Positions 18,143 through 29,900 of a stretch of DNA of 64,000 nt are shown piece after piece (the stretch's first letter is position 1; each line of letters starts with the position of its first letter). The position numbers were made by a program, and so were the translations under genes. Source of the stretch: Pseudomonas sp. R-28-1W-6 (GTDB lineage: Bacteria > Pseudomonadota > Gammaproteobacteria > Pseudomonadales > Pseudomonadaceae); assembly GCF_009799925.1 (NCBI RefSeq), contig NZ_WELK01000012.1, positions 1 to 64,000 on the forward strand, given 5' to 3'. A model generated the notes under the pieces. It worked only from the letters and a program-made list of their open reading frames with translations, was not told the DNA's origin and searched no databases.

Positions 18143-19021
18143 ATGCGTTCCCTACCGCGAATGCTGGTGACCCCGCTGGTGGTGGCGCTGGCCCTGCTGG
18201 CCGGCTACTGGCTGTGGCAGCACTACATGCTGTCGCCCTGGACCCGCGATGCGCGGGTGCGCGCCGATGTGGTGAGCATCGCCCCGGACGTGTCCGGCTG
18301 GGTGGTCGAGCTGAATGTGCGCGACAACCAGCAGGTCAAGGCCGGCGAACTGCTCATGAGCATCGACCGCGAGCGCTACCGGGCGGCGCTGGACAAGGCC
18401 CTGGCCGTGGCCGAAACCCGGCGCCAGCAGCTGCGCCTGCGCCAGCACGAGGCCTCGCGGCGCACGCGCCTGGGGCCGCAGGCGATCAGCGCGGAGCTGC
18501 GCGAAAACGCGCAGATCAATGCCGAAATCGCCCAGGCCGAGTACCGCGAGAGCGAGGCCGACGTGCAGCTGGCCCGGCTCAACCTGCAGCGCAGCGAAGT
18601 GCGCGCGCCGCGCGACGGGCAGATCACCAACCTGCACTTGGCCCAGGGCAACTATGTCCAGGCCGGCCAGCCGGTGATGGCGCTGGTCGCCGACGGCTCC
18701 TTCTACGTGCAGGCCTATTTCGAGGAAACCAAGCTGCCCGGCATCCGGCTCGGCGCCCCGGTGCGGGTGCATCTGATGAGCGCCGACGAGCCGTTGCCGG
18801 GACGGGTGCAGAGCATCAGCCGCGGCATCACCGACCGCAACGCGATCAGCGATAGCCAGTTGCTGGCCAATGTCGAGCCGACGTTCAACTGGGTGCGCCT
18901 GGCCCAGCGCATTCCGGTACGGATCGAGCTGGAACAGTTGCCGCAGAAGCTGACCCTGAGTGCGGGCATGACTGCCAGCGTCTGGGTGGAGGAGGTGGCC
19001 GCCGAGGCGCAGCACCCTTAG
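18143..19021 (+). CDS. HlyD-type membrane fusion protein (AaeA-like)
   Basis: The 292-residue periplasmic adaptor has an N-terminal anchor (residues 8-26). The first lipoyl half-motif follows (VSIAPDVSGWVVELNVRDNQ), then a helical hairpin (about 85-150) and the second half with RAPRDGQITNLH. A beta-barrel domain (YVQAYFEETKLPGI) ends the chain. It links the FUSC pump to an outer-membrane channel or to the periplasm. It is the last gene of the three-gene operon, with GAGGAGAG upstream of its start. No outer-membrane factor gene is adjacent. Confidence 0.92.
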   Translation: MRSLPRMLVTPLVVALALLAGYWLWQHYMLSPWTRDARVRADVVSIAPDVSGWVVELNVRDNQQVKAGELLMSIDRERYRAALDKALAVAETRRQQLRLRQHEASRRTRLGPQAISAELRENAQINAEIAQAEYRESEADVQLARLNLQRSEVRAPRDGQITNLHLAQGNYVQAGQPVMALVADGSFYVQAYFEETKLPGIRLGAPVRVHLMSADEPLPGRVQSISRGITDRNAISDSQLLANVEPTFNWVRLAQRIPVRIELEQLPQKLTLSAGMTASVWVEEVAAEAQHP

Positions 19022-19047
19022 GTGCTGTCGCCCGGCAGCCGGGCTGG

Positions 19048-19518
19048 TCAGCCGATGGTCACCTGCGGCATGGCCGGCATGGTCAGGGTCTGCGCGGCGC
19101 GCGGGGCGAGCACTTCGGCTTCGCCGTCGACCACCTGTTCCTCGTTCTGGTTGAACACCCGGGTGGCCAGCTTGACGCGGCCCTTGGGCAGTTTCTCCAG
19201 GACTTCCAGCTTGACCGTGAGGGTGTCGCCGAGCTTCACCGGGCGGGTGAACTTCAGGCTCTGGCCCAGGTAGATGGTGCCCGGGCCGGGCAGGCGGCAG
19301 GCAATCGCCGCGCTGATCAGTGCACCGCTGAACATGCCGTGGGCGATGCGCTCCTTGAACAGCGTCTCGGCGGCGAAGGCGGCGTCCAGGTGTACCGGGT
19401 TGTTGTCGCCGGAAACGGCGGCGAACAGCTGGATGTCGCGCTCTGAAACTGTCTTCTCGAAACTGGCCTGCTGGCCGACTTCGAGGGCGTCGTAGGGGAT
19501 GTTGCTGACCTGGGTCAT
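19048..19518 (-). CDS. phaJ1: (R)-specific enoyl-CoA hydratase, MaoC domain
   Basis: The 156-residue single hot-dog-fold hydratase has the catalytic Asp38 and His43 in SGDNNPVHLD. The hydratase-2 motif continues into ERIAHGMFSGALISAAI. PhaJ enzymes convert trans-2-enoyl-CoA from beta-oxidation to (R)-3-hydroxyacyl-CoA, the monomer for polyhydroxyalkanoate or rhamnolipid lipids. The N-terminus MTQVSNIPYDALEVGQ closely resembles P. aeruginosa PhaJ1 as remembered. The start overlaps the upstream lipase stop (ATGA). Its neighbours fadD2/fadD1 supply acyl-CoA. Confidence 0.9.
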   Translation of the reverse strand: MTQVSNIPYDALEVGQQASFEKTVSERDIQLFAAVSGDNNPVHLDAAFAAETLFKERIAHGMFSGALISAAIACRLPGPGTIYLGQSLKFTRPVKLGDTLTVKLEVLEKLPKGRVKLATRVFNQNEEQVVDGEAEVLAPRAAQTLTMPAMPQVTIG

Positions 19519-20474
19519 AGGGGCTCCTTGGTGGGGTCGGGGCACTCCCGGCGACGGCTCAGGGCCGCGTTCAGCCAGGTGCGCAGGTGGTCGGTGACGG
19601 CGTCGCGATTACTTTCGTTGAGGATCTCGTGACGGGCGTCGGGGTAGATCTGCAGCTGTACATCGCGGATGCCGGCGGTGCGCAGGGCGCCGGCCAGATC
19701 AGCAAGACGCTTGCCCTGACTGACCGGGTCACGCGAGCCGCCGACCACCAGCAGCGGCAGGTCGCTGTCGATCTGCGCCAGGTGCTTGATCGGGGTGATC
19801 TGCTGGAAGCCGCCGATCAGGTCGACCCACAGCTGGTTGCTGCAGAGAAAACCGCACAGCGGGTCGGCAATGTACTTGTCGACTTCGGCCGGGTCGCGGC
19901 TGAGCCAGTCGAAGGCGGTGCGGTTGGGCTTGAAGGCCTTGTTGAACGAGCCGAACGAGAGGAAGTCGATCAGCTTGCTGTGCCCCAGCGGGCCCTGGCG
20001 CCAGCGCTCGAAACGGGCGATCAGGCTGGCCACGCGGTACAGGGCCAGCGGCTGGTAGTTCGAGCCGGACAGGATGGCGCCCTGCAGGCTGCAGCTGTGC
20101 TGCATCAGGTAGGCCTGGGCGATGTAGCTGCCCATGCTGTGCGCCAGCAGGAAGATCGGCACCCGCGGATGCTGCTGGCGGATATGGTGATTGAGGCAGG
20201 CCAGGTCGCCAACCACCTTGTGCCAGCCGCCTTCGTCGGCGTAATGGCCGAGCACGCCCTGTTCGGCGGTGCGGCCGTGGCCGCGCTGGTCGTGGGCGTA
20301 CACGGCAAAGCCATCGGCGACCAGGGCGGCGGCCAGGCGGGCATAGCGGGTACTGTGTTCGGCCATGCCGTGGGCAATCATCACCACGGCCTTGGGCGGT
20401 CCGTCGGCATGCCAGTGGTTGACGAACAGCCGGCTGCCGTCGGGTGTGCTTAGCCAGAACTCTGCGTGCTGCAT
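19515..20474 (-). CDS. Alpha/beta hydrolase (monoacylglycerol lipase / lysophospholipase type)
   Basis: The 319-residue hydrolase has the nucleophile Ser113 in AHSMGS, an acid Asp249 in GGSRDPVS and His282 in DARHEIL, completing the triad. The oxyanion HG motif (AHGMAEH, about 34-40) and HDQRGHG match the lysophospholipase/MGL (PldB-like) branch. There is no signal peptide, so it should act in the cytoplasm on lysolipids or monoacylglycerols. It is cotranscribed with phaJ1 through a 4-base overlap. With the adjacent acyl-CoA synthetases, this suggests release and activation of fatty acids. Confidence 0.9.
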   Translation of the reverse strand: MQHAEFWLSTPDGSRLFVNHWHADGPPKAVVMIAHGMAEHSTRYARLAAALVADGFAVYAHDQRGHGRTAEQGVLGHYADEGGWHKVVGDLACLNHHIRQQHPRVPIFLLAHSMGSYIAQAYLMQHSCSLQGAILSGSNYQPLALYRVASLIARFERWRQGPLGHSKLIDFLSFGSFNKAFKPNRTAFDWLSRDPAEVDKYIADPLCGFLCSNQLWVDLIGGFQQITPIKHLAQIDSDLPLLVVGGSRDPVSQGKRLADLAGALRTAGIRDVQLQIYPDARHEILNESNRDAVTDHLRTWLNAALSRRRECPDPTKEPL

Positions 20475-20541
20475 GGCGGGTCCTTGTGCCCTGGGTATCA
20501 CGGCATTGTGCATGCCTTGGCGGGGCAGGCAAAGCGCTTGT

Positions 20542-21297
20542 TCAGGGCGCGGCGCCGGCGTGGCGCTGGAGAATCCGGGTGTACTCGCCGTTGTTGTGCA
20601 ACTCGGCCAGGCCTCGGGCGAAAATATGCGCCCAGTCCGGCTGCCCGGGGCGCGCCGGGGTGAAGCCGACGAACAGCGGAATGCGCTCCAGTGCCGGCTC
20701 CTGCCAGGTCAGGCGCCCGCGCAAGGCCGCATCGCCCGCGATCAGGTGCTGGCCGACGATGCGCTCCAGCAGCACCAGATCGAAGCGCCGCGCCGCCAGT
20801 TTGCGCAGGTTGCTGATGTCGTCCACAGCTTCCTCGGCAAGCAAGCCGGAGCTCAGCAGATTGGGAGGATATCCATAGCCACGGACGATGCCGACGCGTT
20901 GGCCGCGCAGCTCGCCCAGGGTGGCGAAATGTACCGGGCTGTCCTGGCGCACGAAGAAGCCCAGCTGGCTGTAGAACAGCGGCCGCGAGGCGACCAGGTT
21001 CTCCTCGATGATCTCCTGCGGCCAGAGCGCCAGGGCCCCCTGGTACAGGCCATTGCGCAACTCGGCCCGGACCCGTGCCCAGGGCAGGAAGTCTATCCGG
21101 GCCTTGTGGCCCTGGCTGGCGAAGGCGCGCTGGGTCAGCTCGACGATGCTGCCGCCGGCCGGCAGGTGCTGGGAGCTGTAGGGTGGATACTCGAGGGTGG
21201 CCAGGCGTATTTCGCCTGCCGCTGCCGCAAGGCACAGCCAGAAGGCGAGAAACGCGATGCTGCAGCGTAGGAGCATGGGAACGACGAGGCGGGACAT
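20542..21297 (-). CDS. Periplasmic solute-binding protein, family 3 (PBPb), orphan
   Basis: The 251-residue exported protein has a signal peptide (about residues 1-27, ending AAAAG). A PBPb bilobed domain follows, with an opening EIRLATLEYPPYSS pattern and a central hinge RVGIVRGYGYPP. Family 3 proteins bind amino acids or similar small molecules, but no permease or ATPase is adjacent, so it may feed an unlinked transporter or act as a sensor. Two related orphan proteins occur at 31182 and 53234. A second in-frame ATG at residue 8 is a possible start. Confidence 0.82.
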   Translation of the reverse strand: MSRLVVPMLLRCSIAFLAFWLCLAAAAGEIRLATLEYPPYSSQHLPAGGSIVELTQRAFASQGHKARIDFLPWARVRAELRNGLYQGALALWPQEIIEENLVASRPLFYSQLGFFVRQDSPVHFATLGELRGQRVGIVRGYGYPPNLLSSGLLAEEAVDDISNLRKLAARRFDLVLLERIVGQHLIAGDAALRGRLTWQEPALERIPLFVGFTPARPGQPDWAHIFARGLAELHNNGEYTRILQRHAGAAP

Positions 21298-21471
21298 GGG
21301 GGCTATAGCTTAACGAGATGATGATCGTTCTGCTGCACTGGGCAAGATTCATGAAGTCAATGAGTGGCCGGCCGCTATTTGCCGGCGTCGGCGGAGCTGC
21401 TAAGTTCCGCTGCAGTCCGGCCGCCTTGCAGGCAGCCGGTTGGAATTTTCAGGTCAAGGGGAATAACAACA

Positions 21472-23154
<1,683 letters not shown>

Positions 23155-23200
23155 AAGGCCCGGCCTGACTGAGCTCGCTGGATTTTTCCAGGTAGTCAAG

Positions 23201-23232
23201 AAAATGACCGTTAAATAATGAACGGTCATTTT
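23201..23232 (+). terminator. Hairpin between fadD2 and fadD1
   Basis: AAAATGACCGTT (23201-23212) and AACGGTCATTTT (23221-23232) form a perfect 12-bp stem with an 8-base loop, ending in T residues. It is likely an intrinsic terminator or attenuator. Confidence 0.8.
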
Positions 23233-23392
23233 TGTGACCGATCAGGGCAGGTTTGGTGCTAGTCGCTGTTTGGCAAAGCTGCTACTCTCGGCGCGGTTTT
23301 TTCGTCGATCCGGCTCTGGATCGGCTCGCCAAACACAATAATTAACCGCCTTCGCGTGGTGTAAATAAGCTGTTGCTCAGGAGTAGGCTTCC

Positions 23393-25084
23393 ATGACCGA
23401 GAACTTCTGGAAGGACAAGTACCCAGTCGGGATCGCTGCCGAGATCGATGCCGATCAGTACCCCAATATTCAGGCCGTACTGAAACAGTCCTGCCAACGC
23501 TTTGCCGACAAGCCTGCGTTCAGCAACCTGGGCAAGACACTCACCTACGGTGAGCTGTACGAGTTGTCCGGCGCGTTCGCCGCCTATCTGCAGAATCACA
23601 CCGACCTTCAGCCTGGCGACCGCATCGCCGTGCAGCTGCCCAACGTCCTGCAATACCCGGTCGTGGTATTCGGCGCCATGCGTGCTGGCCTCATCGTGGT
23701 CAACACCAACCCGCTGTACACCGCGCGGGAGATGGAGCACCAGTTCAACGACTCCGGCGCCAAGGCCCTGGTGTGCCTGGCCAACATGGCCCACCTGGCC
23801 GAGGAAGTGCTGCCCAAGACCGGCATCAAGCACGTGGTGGTCACCGAAGTCGCCGACCTGCTGCCGCTGCTCAAGCGCACCCTGGTCAACTTCGTGGTCA
23901 AGCACGTGAAGAAGATGGTGCCGGCCTACAACCTGCCGCAGGCGGTGAAGATCAACGAGGCCCTGGCCAAGGGCCGCGGCAAGCCGGTCAAGGAAGCCAA
24001 CCCGAGCAACGGCGACGTCGCCGTGCTGCAGTACACCGGTGGCACCACCGGCGTGGCCAAGGGCGCGATGCTGACCCACCGCAACCTGATCGCCAACATG
24101 CTGCAGTCCAAGGCGCTGATGGGCTCCAACCTCAACGAAGGTTGCGAGATCGTCATCTGCCCGCTGCCGCTGTACCACATCTACGCCTTCACCTTCCATT
24201 GCATGGCGATGATGCTCACCGGCAACCACAACATCCTGATCACCAACCCGCGCGACCTGCCGGGCACCGTGAAGGAACTGGGCAACTGGAAGTTCAGCGC
24301 CTTCGTCGGCCTCAACACCCTGTTCGTCGCCCTGTGCAACAGCGAAGACTTCCGCAAGCTGGACTTCTCCGGCCTGAAGCTGACCCTGTCCGGCGGCATG
24401 GCCCTGCAACTGGCCGCGGCCGAGCGCTGGAAGGAAGTCACCGGCTGCGCCATCTGCGAAGGTTACGGCATGACCGAAACCAGCCCGGTGGTATCGGTCA
24501 ACCCGTTCCAGAACATCCAGATCGGCACCATCGGCATCCCGGTGCCCTCGACCCTGTGCAAGGTCATCGACGACGCCGGCAACGACCTGCCGATGGGCGA
24601 GCGTGGCGAGCTGTGCGTCAAGGGCCCGCAGGTGATGAAGGGCTACTGGCAGCGCCAGGACGCCACGGACGAGATCCTCGACAAGGATGGCTGGCTGAAG
24701 ACCGGCGACATCGCGGTGATCCAGGCCGACGGCTTCATGCGCATCGTCGACCGCAAGAAGGACATGATTCTGGTATCCGGCTTCAACGTCTACCCGAACG
24801 AGCTGGAAGACGTGCTGGTGACCCTGCCGGGCGTGCTGCTGTGCGCCGCCATCGGCGTGCCGGACGAGAAGTCCGGCGAGGCGATCAAGGTCTTCGTGGT
24901 GGTCAAGCCGGGCGAAAGCCTGACCAAGGAGCAGGTGATGGAGCACATGCGCGCCAACCTCACCGGCTACAAGGTGCCGCGTTCCGTGGAATTCCGCGAC
25001 AGCCTGCCGACCACCAACGTCGGCAAGATCCTGCGTCGCGAGCTGCGTGACGAAGAGCTGAAGAAGATCGCCGCCAAGGCCTGA
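23393..25084 (+). CDS. fadD1: Long-chain fatty-acid--CoA ligase FadD1
   Basis: The 563-residue paralogue of the preceding gene has the same motif set: YTGGTTGVAKGAMLTH, EGYGMTETSPV, DRKKDMI, and TNVGKILRRELR with the acylation-type Lys. The N-terminus MTENFWKDKYPVGIAAEI is the FadD1 type. Both enzymes activate exogenous fatty acids, and in P. aeruginosa the pair differ in chain-length preference and induction. The start at 23393 has CAGGAG ten bases before it. A bidirectional terminator follows. Confidence 0.95.
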   Translation: MTENFWKDKYPVGIAAEIDADQYPNIQAVLKQSCQRFADKPAFSNLGKTLTYGELYELSGAFAAYLQNHTDLQPGDRIAVQLPNVLQYPVVVFGAMRAGLIVVNTNPLYTAREMEHQFNDSGAKALVCLANMAHLAEEVLPKTGIKHVVVTEVADLLPLLKRTLVNFVVKHVKKMVPAYNLPQAVKINEALAKGRGKPVKEANPSNGDVAVLQYTGGTTGVAKGAMLTHRNLIANMLQSKALMGSNLNEGCEIVICPLPLYHIYAFTFHCMAMMLTGNHNILITNPRDLPGTVKELGNWKFSAFVGLNTLFVALCNSEDFRKLDFSGLKLTLSGGMALQLAAAERWKEVTGCAICEGYGMTETSPVVSVNPFQNIQIGTIGIPVPSTLCKVIDDAGNDLPMGERGELCVKGPQVMKGYWQRQDATDEILDKDGWLKTGDIAVIQADGFMRIVDRKKDMILVSGFNVYPNELEDVLVTLPGVLLCAAIGVPDEKSGEAIKVFVVVKPGESLTKEQVMEHMRANLTGYKVPRSVEFRDSLPTTNVGKILRRELRDEELKKIAAKA

Positions 25085-25099
25085 TGCCTGCGCCGCAAT

Positions 25100-25129
25100 G
25101 ACAAAGCCCCGCTTCGGCGGGGCTTTGTC
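25100..25129. terminator. Bidirectional terminator after fadD1
   Basis: GACAAAGCCCCGC-TTCG-GCGGGGCTTTGTC is a perfect 13-bp stem with a UUCG-type loop. It sits between the convergent fadD1 and MCP genes. Confidence 0.9.
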
Positions 25130-25151
25130 GTTTCTGCGGAGTGCTTTACCG

Positions 25152-25173
25152 GTAGGGTGCGCCGTGCGCACCC
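25152..25173. repeat. Dispersed palindromic repeat, one-arm copy
   Basis: TAGGGTGCGCCGTGCGCACC, a single arm of the repeat family, located between the fadD1 terminator and the MCP stop codon. Confidence 0.75.
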
Positions 25174-25187
25174 CACATCATCCCCGC

Positions 25188-26669
25188 TCAGAGCTTGAGC
25201 TTGCCCACGGCCTTGCCCAGTTCGGCAGCCAGGCCGACCAGCTCGGCGCTGGTGCTGGCCGAGGCCAGGGTCTGCTGCACGGTCTGCTCGGTGACGTCGC
25301 GGATGCCGACCACCGAGCGGGTCATTTCCTCGGCCACCTGGCTCTGCTGCTCGGCGGCCACGGCGATCTGCGTGTTGCTCTGGCGCATCAGCGCCACGGC
25401 CTGGGCGATGTTGCCCAGGGCCTCGCCGGCCGCGCCGGCTTCCTGCACGCAGTGGTCGGCCTTCAGCGAGCTTTCGCGCATGAACTCCACGGCGTCGCGG
25501 CTGCCGGCCTGCAGGTTGCTGATCATGCGGGTGATCTCGTCGGTGGAGTCCTGCACGCGCTTGGCCAGGTTGCGCACCTCGTCGGCGACCACGGCGAAGC
25601 CGCGGCCCATCTCGCCGGCGCGGGCGGCCTCGATGGCGGCGTTGAGCGCCAGCAGGTTGGTCTGTTCGGCGATGCCGTGGATCACGTTGACCATGCCGCC
25701 GATGGTCTGGCTGTCCTCGGCCAGTTTCTGGATCATCTCGGCGGTCTGCTGCACGCCCTGGGACAGATTGGCGATGGCGCTGCTGGCGCGCTCGACCACC
25801 TGCAGGCCGATGCCGCTGAGGCGGTCCGCCTCGGTGGACTGGTCGCGGGTGTCGGCGGCGTGCTGGGCGATGTGGTGCACGGTGGCGGACATCTCGTTGA
25901 TCGCCGTGGCGGCCTGGTCGGTCTCGCTCTGCTGGCCGAGCATGCCGCTGCGCACCTGGGTCATGCTGGCTTCCAGGCGCTTGGCGCCGTCGTCCAGGCT
26001 GGCTGCGGCCTGGGCCACGGTGGCGACCACGCGCTGGTAGCCGCTCTGCATGGCGTTGAAGGCGTTGGCCATCTGGCCCACTTCGTCCTGGCTGTTGCTC
26101 TGCGCGCGGGCCGACAGGTCGCCGCTGCGCTCGACGTGCTGCATGGTGTCCTTGAGGGCGTGCAGGTGGCTGAGGATGAAGCGGATCAGCAGCTGCGAGG
26201 CGCCCAGCAGCAACAGCATCAGCACCGCCACGGCCAGGGCATAGGCCCCGGCCCGTTGCTGAAACACCTGCTGCAGGCTCGGGGCACGGGCCAGCACGGC
26301 CAGGCGCTGGCCGCTCGCGGCATCCTGCACCCAGGCGCCGACCACGGGGCTGTCGCCCCACAGGCCATCGTGCTCCAGTTCGACCCAGCCACGGCCGTTG
26401 GCCAGCGCGGCGCCATCCACCCCGGCCAGGTTCGGCTGGCTGCCGCTGGCGAAGCGCAGCGCCTGGGCGTCGCCCGGCAACTGCTGGTCCTGCGGCCAGG
26501 CGGCCAGCAGGTTGGCGCGCGCCTGGGCGGCGTCGCGGGCGGCGTCGGTGAGGCCCTGCTGTTCCTGCTGCATGGCGAACAGCACCAGCAGCAGGGTGGT
26601 GACGAAGGCCACCTGATTGACCGCCCAGAACTTGTATTTCAGCGAGAGATTACGAATCCATGTGCCCAT
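25188..26669 (-). CDS. Methyl-accepting chemotaxis protein
   Basis: The 493-residue transducer has TM1 (about residues 13-33), a short periplasmic domain of about 110 residues, TM2 (about 143-165), a HAMP domain (about 165-220) and the cytoplasmic signalling helices. The conserved hairpin tip contains [20 protein letters not shown] and [12 protein letters not shown], the CheA/CheW-binding region. It relays a periplasmic ligand signal to flagellar or pilus chemotaxis; the ligand is unknown because the sensor domain is small and unassigned. There is no CheR-binding pentapeptide at the C-terminus. The start at 26669 gives [15 protein letters not shown]. Confidence 0.92.
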   Translation of the reverse strand: MGTWIRNLSLKYKFWAVNQVAFVTTLLLVLFAMQQEQQGLTDAARDAAQARANLLAAWPQDQQLPGDAQALRFASGSQPNLAGVDGAALANGRGWVELEHDGLWGDSPVVGAWVQDAASGQRLAVLARAPSLQQVFQQRAGAYALAVAVLMLLLLGASQLLIRFILSHLHALKDTMQHVERSGDLSARAQSNSQDEVGQMANAFNAMQSGYQRVVATVAQAAASLDDGAKRLEASMTQVRSGMLGQQSETDQAATAINEMSATVHHIAQHAADTRDQSTEADRLSGIGLQVVERASSAIANLSQGVQQTAEMIQKLAEDSQTIGGMVNVIHGIAEQTNLLALNAAIEAARAGEMGRGFAVVADEVRNLAKRVQDSTDEITRMISNLQAGSRDAVEFMRESSLKADHCVQEAGAAGEALGNIAQAVALMRQSNTQIAVAAEQQSQVAEEMTRSVVGIRDVTEQTVQQTLASASTSAELVGLAAELGKAVGKLKL

Positions 26670-26963
26670 ATTCGACTTCTTTGGGTAACTGACTGGCATT
26701 TGGCCATACTCTGCCGCAGTGCGGCACGCGTGCGGTTGATGCCAGTCAAGGTTGTGGCGAGGCTGCGCTACTCACTGTAGCGGATCGAGGCCGCCGATCT
26801 TTAGCCGCGCTCAGCGTTCATCCGCTTGCCGGGTGCGCGCCGAGAATGCTGCCGCACGCCGGGGTTTCCCGAGCGGTGCGGCAATCTGCGACAATCGCCG
26901 GCTTCCATTTCCGCTGCCGTCGCGCGCCGACGCAGCCCTGCCGTTCTCCGACAAGTCCCCGCC

Positions 26964-29900
26964 ATGACAGACGCAACGCCCGCCATCGACACCCTGCTGA
27001 ACAACCTCGACCAGGCCCTGCTGGCCGACCGTCATCGTCTGCGCCGCCAGCTGCACGAGCTGCGCAAGCAGCCGGACGAGGCCAAGCAGGCGCAGTGGCT
27101 GGAGCGTTTCCAGGCCTCCGTGGCCAAGGTCGAGGCGCGCAAGCGCAGCGTGCCGGTCATGCGCTACGACGACAGCCTGCCGATCGCCGCCAAGCGCGAC
27201 GAGATCAAGAAGGCGCTGCAGGAGCACCAGGTGCTGGTGATCGCCGGCGAGACCGGCTCGGGCAAGACCACCCAGCTGCCGAAGATCTGCCTGGAGATCG
27301 GCCGTGGCGTGCACGGCCTGATCGGCCACACCCAGCCGCGCCGCCTGGCCGCGCGCAGCGTGGCCACCCGGGTGGCCGAGGAAATCGGCACGCCGCTCGG
27401 CGAGCTGGTTGGCTACCAGGTGCGCTTCGAGGACCAGAGCAAGGACAGCAGCCTGATCAAGCTGATGACCGACGGCATCCTGCTGGCCGAGACCCAGCAC
27501 GACCGCTACCTGGAAAAGTACGACACCATCATCGTCGACGAGGCCCACGAGCGTTCGCTGAACATCGACTTCCTCCTCGGCTACCTGAAAACCCTGCTGC
27601 CGCGCCGCCCCGACCTCAAGGTGATCATCACCTCGGCGACCATCGACCTGGAGCGCTTTTCCAAGCACTTCGGCGGGGCCGGCCTTCCGGATGCGCCGAT
27701 CGTCGAGGTTTCCGGGCGCACCTACCCGGTGGACACCTGGTACCGCCCGCTGGCCGCCGAGGTGGACGAGGAGGGCGAGAGCCTGCTGGATGACCTCACC
27801 GTCGACCAGGGCATCCTCGCCGCGCTGGACGAGATCGCCGCCCATGAAAAGGCCGAGGGCAAGCGCCCCGGCGACGTGCTGATCTTCCTCCCCGGCGAGC
27901 GCGAGATTCGCGATGCCGCCGAGGCGCTGCGCAAGGCCAACCTGCGCTTCACCGAAGTGCTGCCGCTGTACGCGCGGCTGACCCCGGCCGAGCAGCAGAA
28001 GATCTTCGCGCCCATGAGCGGACGCAAGATAGTGCTGGCCACCAACGTCGCGGAGACCTCGCTGACCGTGCCGGGCATCCGCTACGTGATCGACAGCGGC
28101 ACCGCACGGATCAGCCGCTACAGCTACCGCGCCAAGGTCCAGCGCCTGCCCATCGAGGCCATCTCCCAGGCCAGCGCCAACCAGCGCAAGGGCCGTTGCG
28201 GGCGGGTCGAGCCGGGCATCTGCGTGCGCCTGTACAGCGAGGAGGATTTCCTCGGCCGGCCGGCCTTCACCGATCCGGAAATCCTGCGTACCAACCTGGC
28301 TGCGGTGATCCTGCAGATGCTCCATCTGCGCCTGGGCAGCATCGAGGCTTTCCCCTTTATCGAGCCGCCGGATGGCAAGGCCATCAGCGACGGCTTCAAC
28401 CTGTTGCAGGAGCTCTCGGCGGTCGACCGCGACAGCCAGCTCACGCCCATCGGCCGCCAGCTGGCGCGCCTGCCCATCGACCCGCGCCTGGGCCGCATGG
28501 TGCTGGAGGCGGCCAAGCTCGGCAGCCTGGACGAGATCCTCATCGTCACCGCCGCGCTGTCCGTGCAGGACCCGCGCGAGCGGCCGATGGACCGCCAGCA
28601 GGCCGCCGACCAGGCCCATGCGCAGTGGAAGGATGTGGACTCCGACTTCGCCGCGCTGATCAACCTGTGGCGCGGCTTCGAGGAGAAGCGCCAGGAGCTG
28701 GGCAGCAACCCGCTGCGCAACTGGTGCAAGAAGAACTTCCTCAACTACATGCGCCTGCGCGAATGGCGCGACGCCCATCGTCAGCTGGTGTTGATCGCCC
28801 GCGAGCTGCAGCTGCAAACGCCGGGTGGGAGCGGCTTCAGCCGCGATGCGGGCCCGCAAGCAGCTGGTCGCGGCCAAGGCCCCTCTCACAAGAGCGCGCC
28901 AAGCCCGACCACCGACACCAAGGTCAACGCCATCGCCCGCGAGCAGGCCGAGGCCAGCGAAGCGGCCCAGCGCGCCAAGGGCTACGCCGCCGTGCACAAG
29001 GCCATTCTCAGCGGCCTGCTCAGCCAGATCGGCCAGAAGACCGAGGATGGCGACTACCTTGGCGCGCGCCAGCGTCGTTTCTGGATTCATCCGTCCTCGG
29101 TGATCGGGCGCAAGAAGCCGACCTGGGTGATGGCCGCCGAGCTGGTGGAAACCACCAAGCTGTTCGCCCGCCAGGTGGCCAAGATCGAGCCGGACTGGAT
29201 CGAGCCGCTGGCCGGCCACCTGATCAAGAAGAACCACTTCGAGCCGCACTGGGAGAAGAAGCGCGGCCAGGTGGTGGCCTTCGAGCAGGTCACTCTGTAC
29301 GGCCTGATCGTCGTCGGCCGCCGCCCGGTGCATTACGGTCCGGTCGATCCGGTGGCTTCGCGCGAGCTGTTCATCCGCGAAGGCCTGGTGCGTGGCGAAA
29401 TCAACAGCCGCGCCAAGTGCCTGAACGCCAACCGCCTGCTGCTGGAGCGGCTCGACGAGCTGGAAGCCAAGGCCCGGCGCCGCGACATCCTCGCCGACGA
29501 GGAAACCCTGTTTGCCTACTACGAGGCGCGCATCCCGGCGGAGATCAACCAGGCTGCCACCTTCGAGCACTGGTACAAGAGCGAGAGCGCGAAGAACCCG
29601 CAGCTGCTGATCATGCGCGAGGAAGACGTGCTGGCGCGTGATGCCAAGGAAGTCACCGCGCAGCAGTACCCTGACATCCTGCATATCGGCGAGCTGCAAC
29701 TGCCGTTGACCTACCACTTCGAGCCGAATCACCCGCGCGACGGCGTGACCCTGCGCGTGCCGGCGCCGCTGCTGCCACAACTGCCTCCCGAGCGCCTGGA
29801 GTGGCTGGTGCCCGGCCTGCTGGAGGCCAAGGCCATCGCCCTGGTGCGCAACCTGCCCAAGGCCCTGCGCAAGAACTTCGTGCCGGTGCCGGACTTCGTC

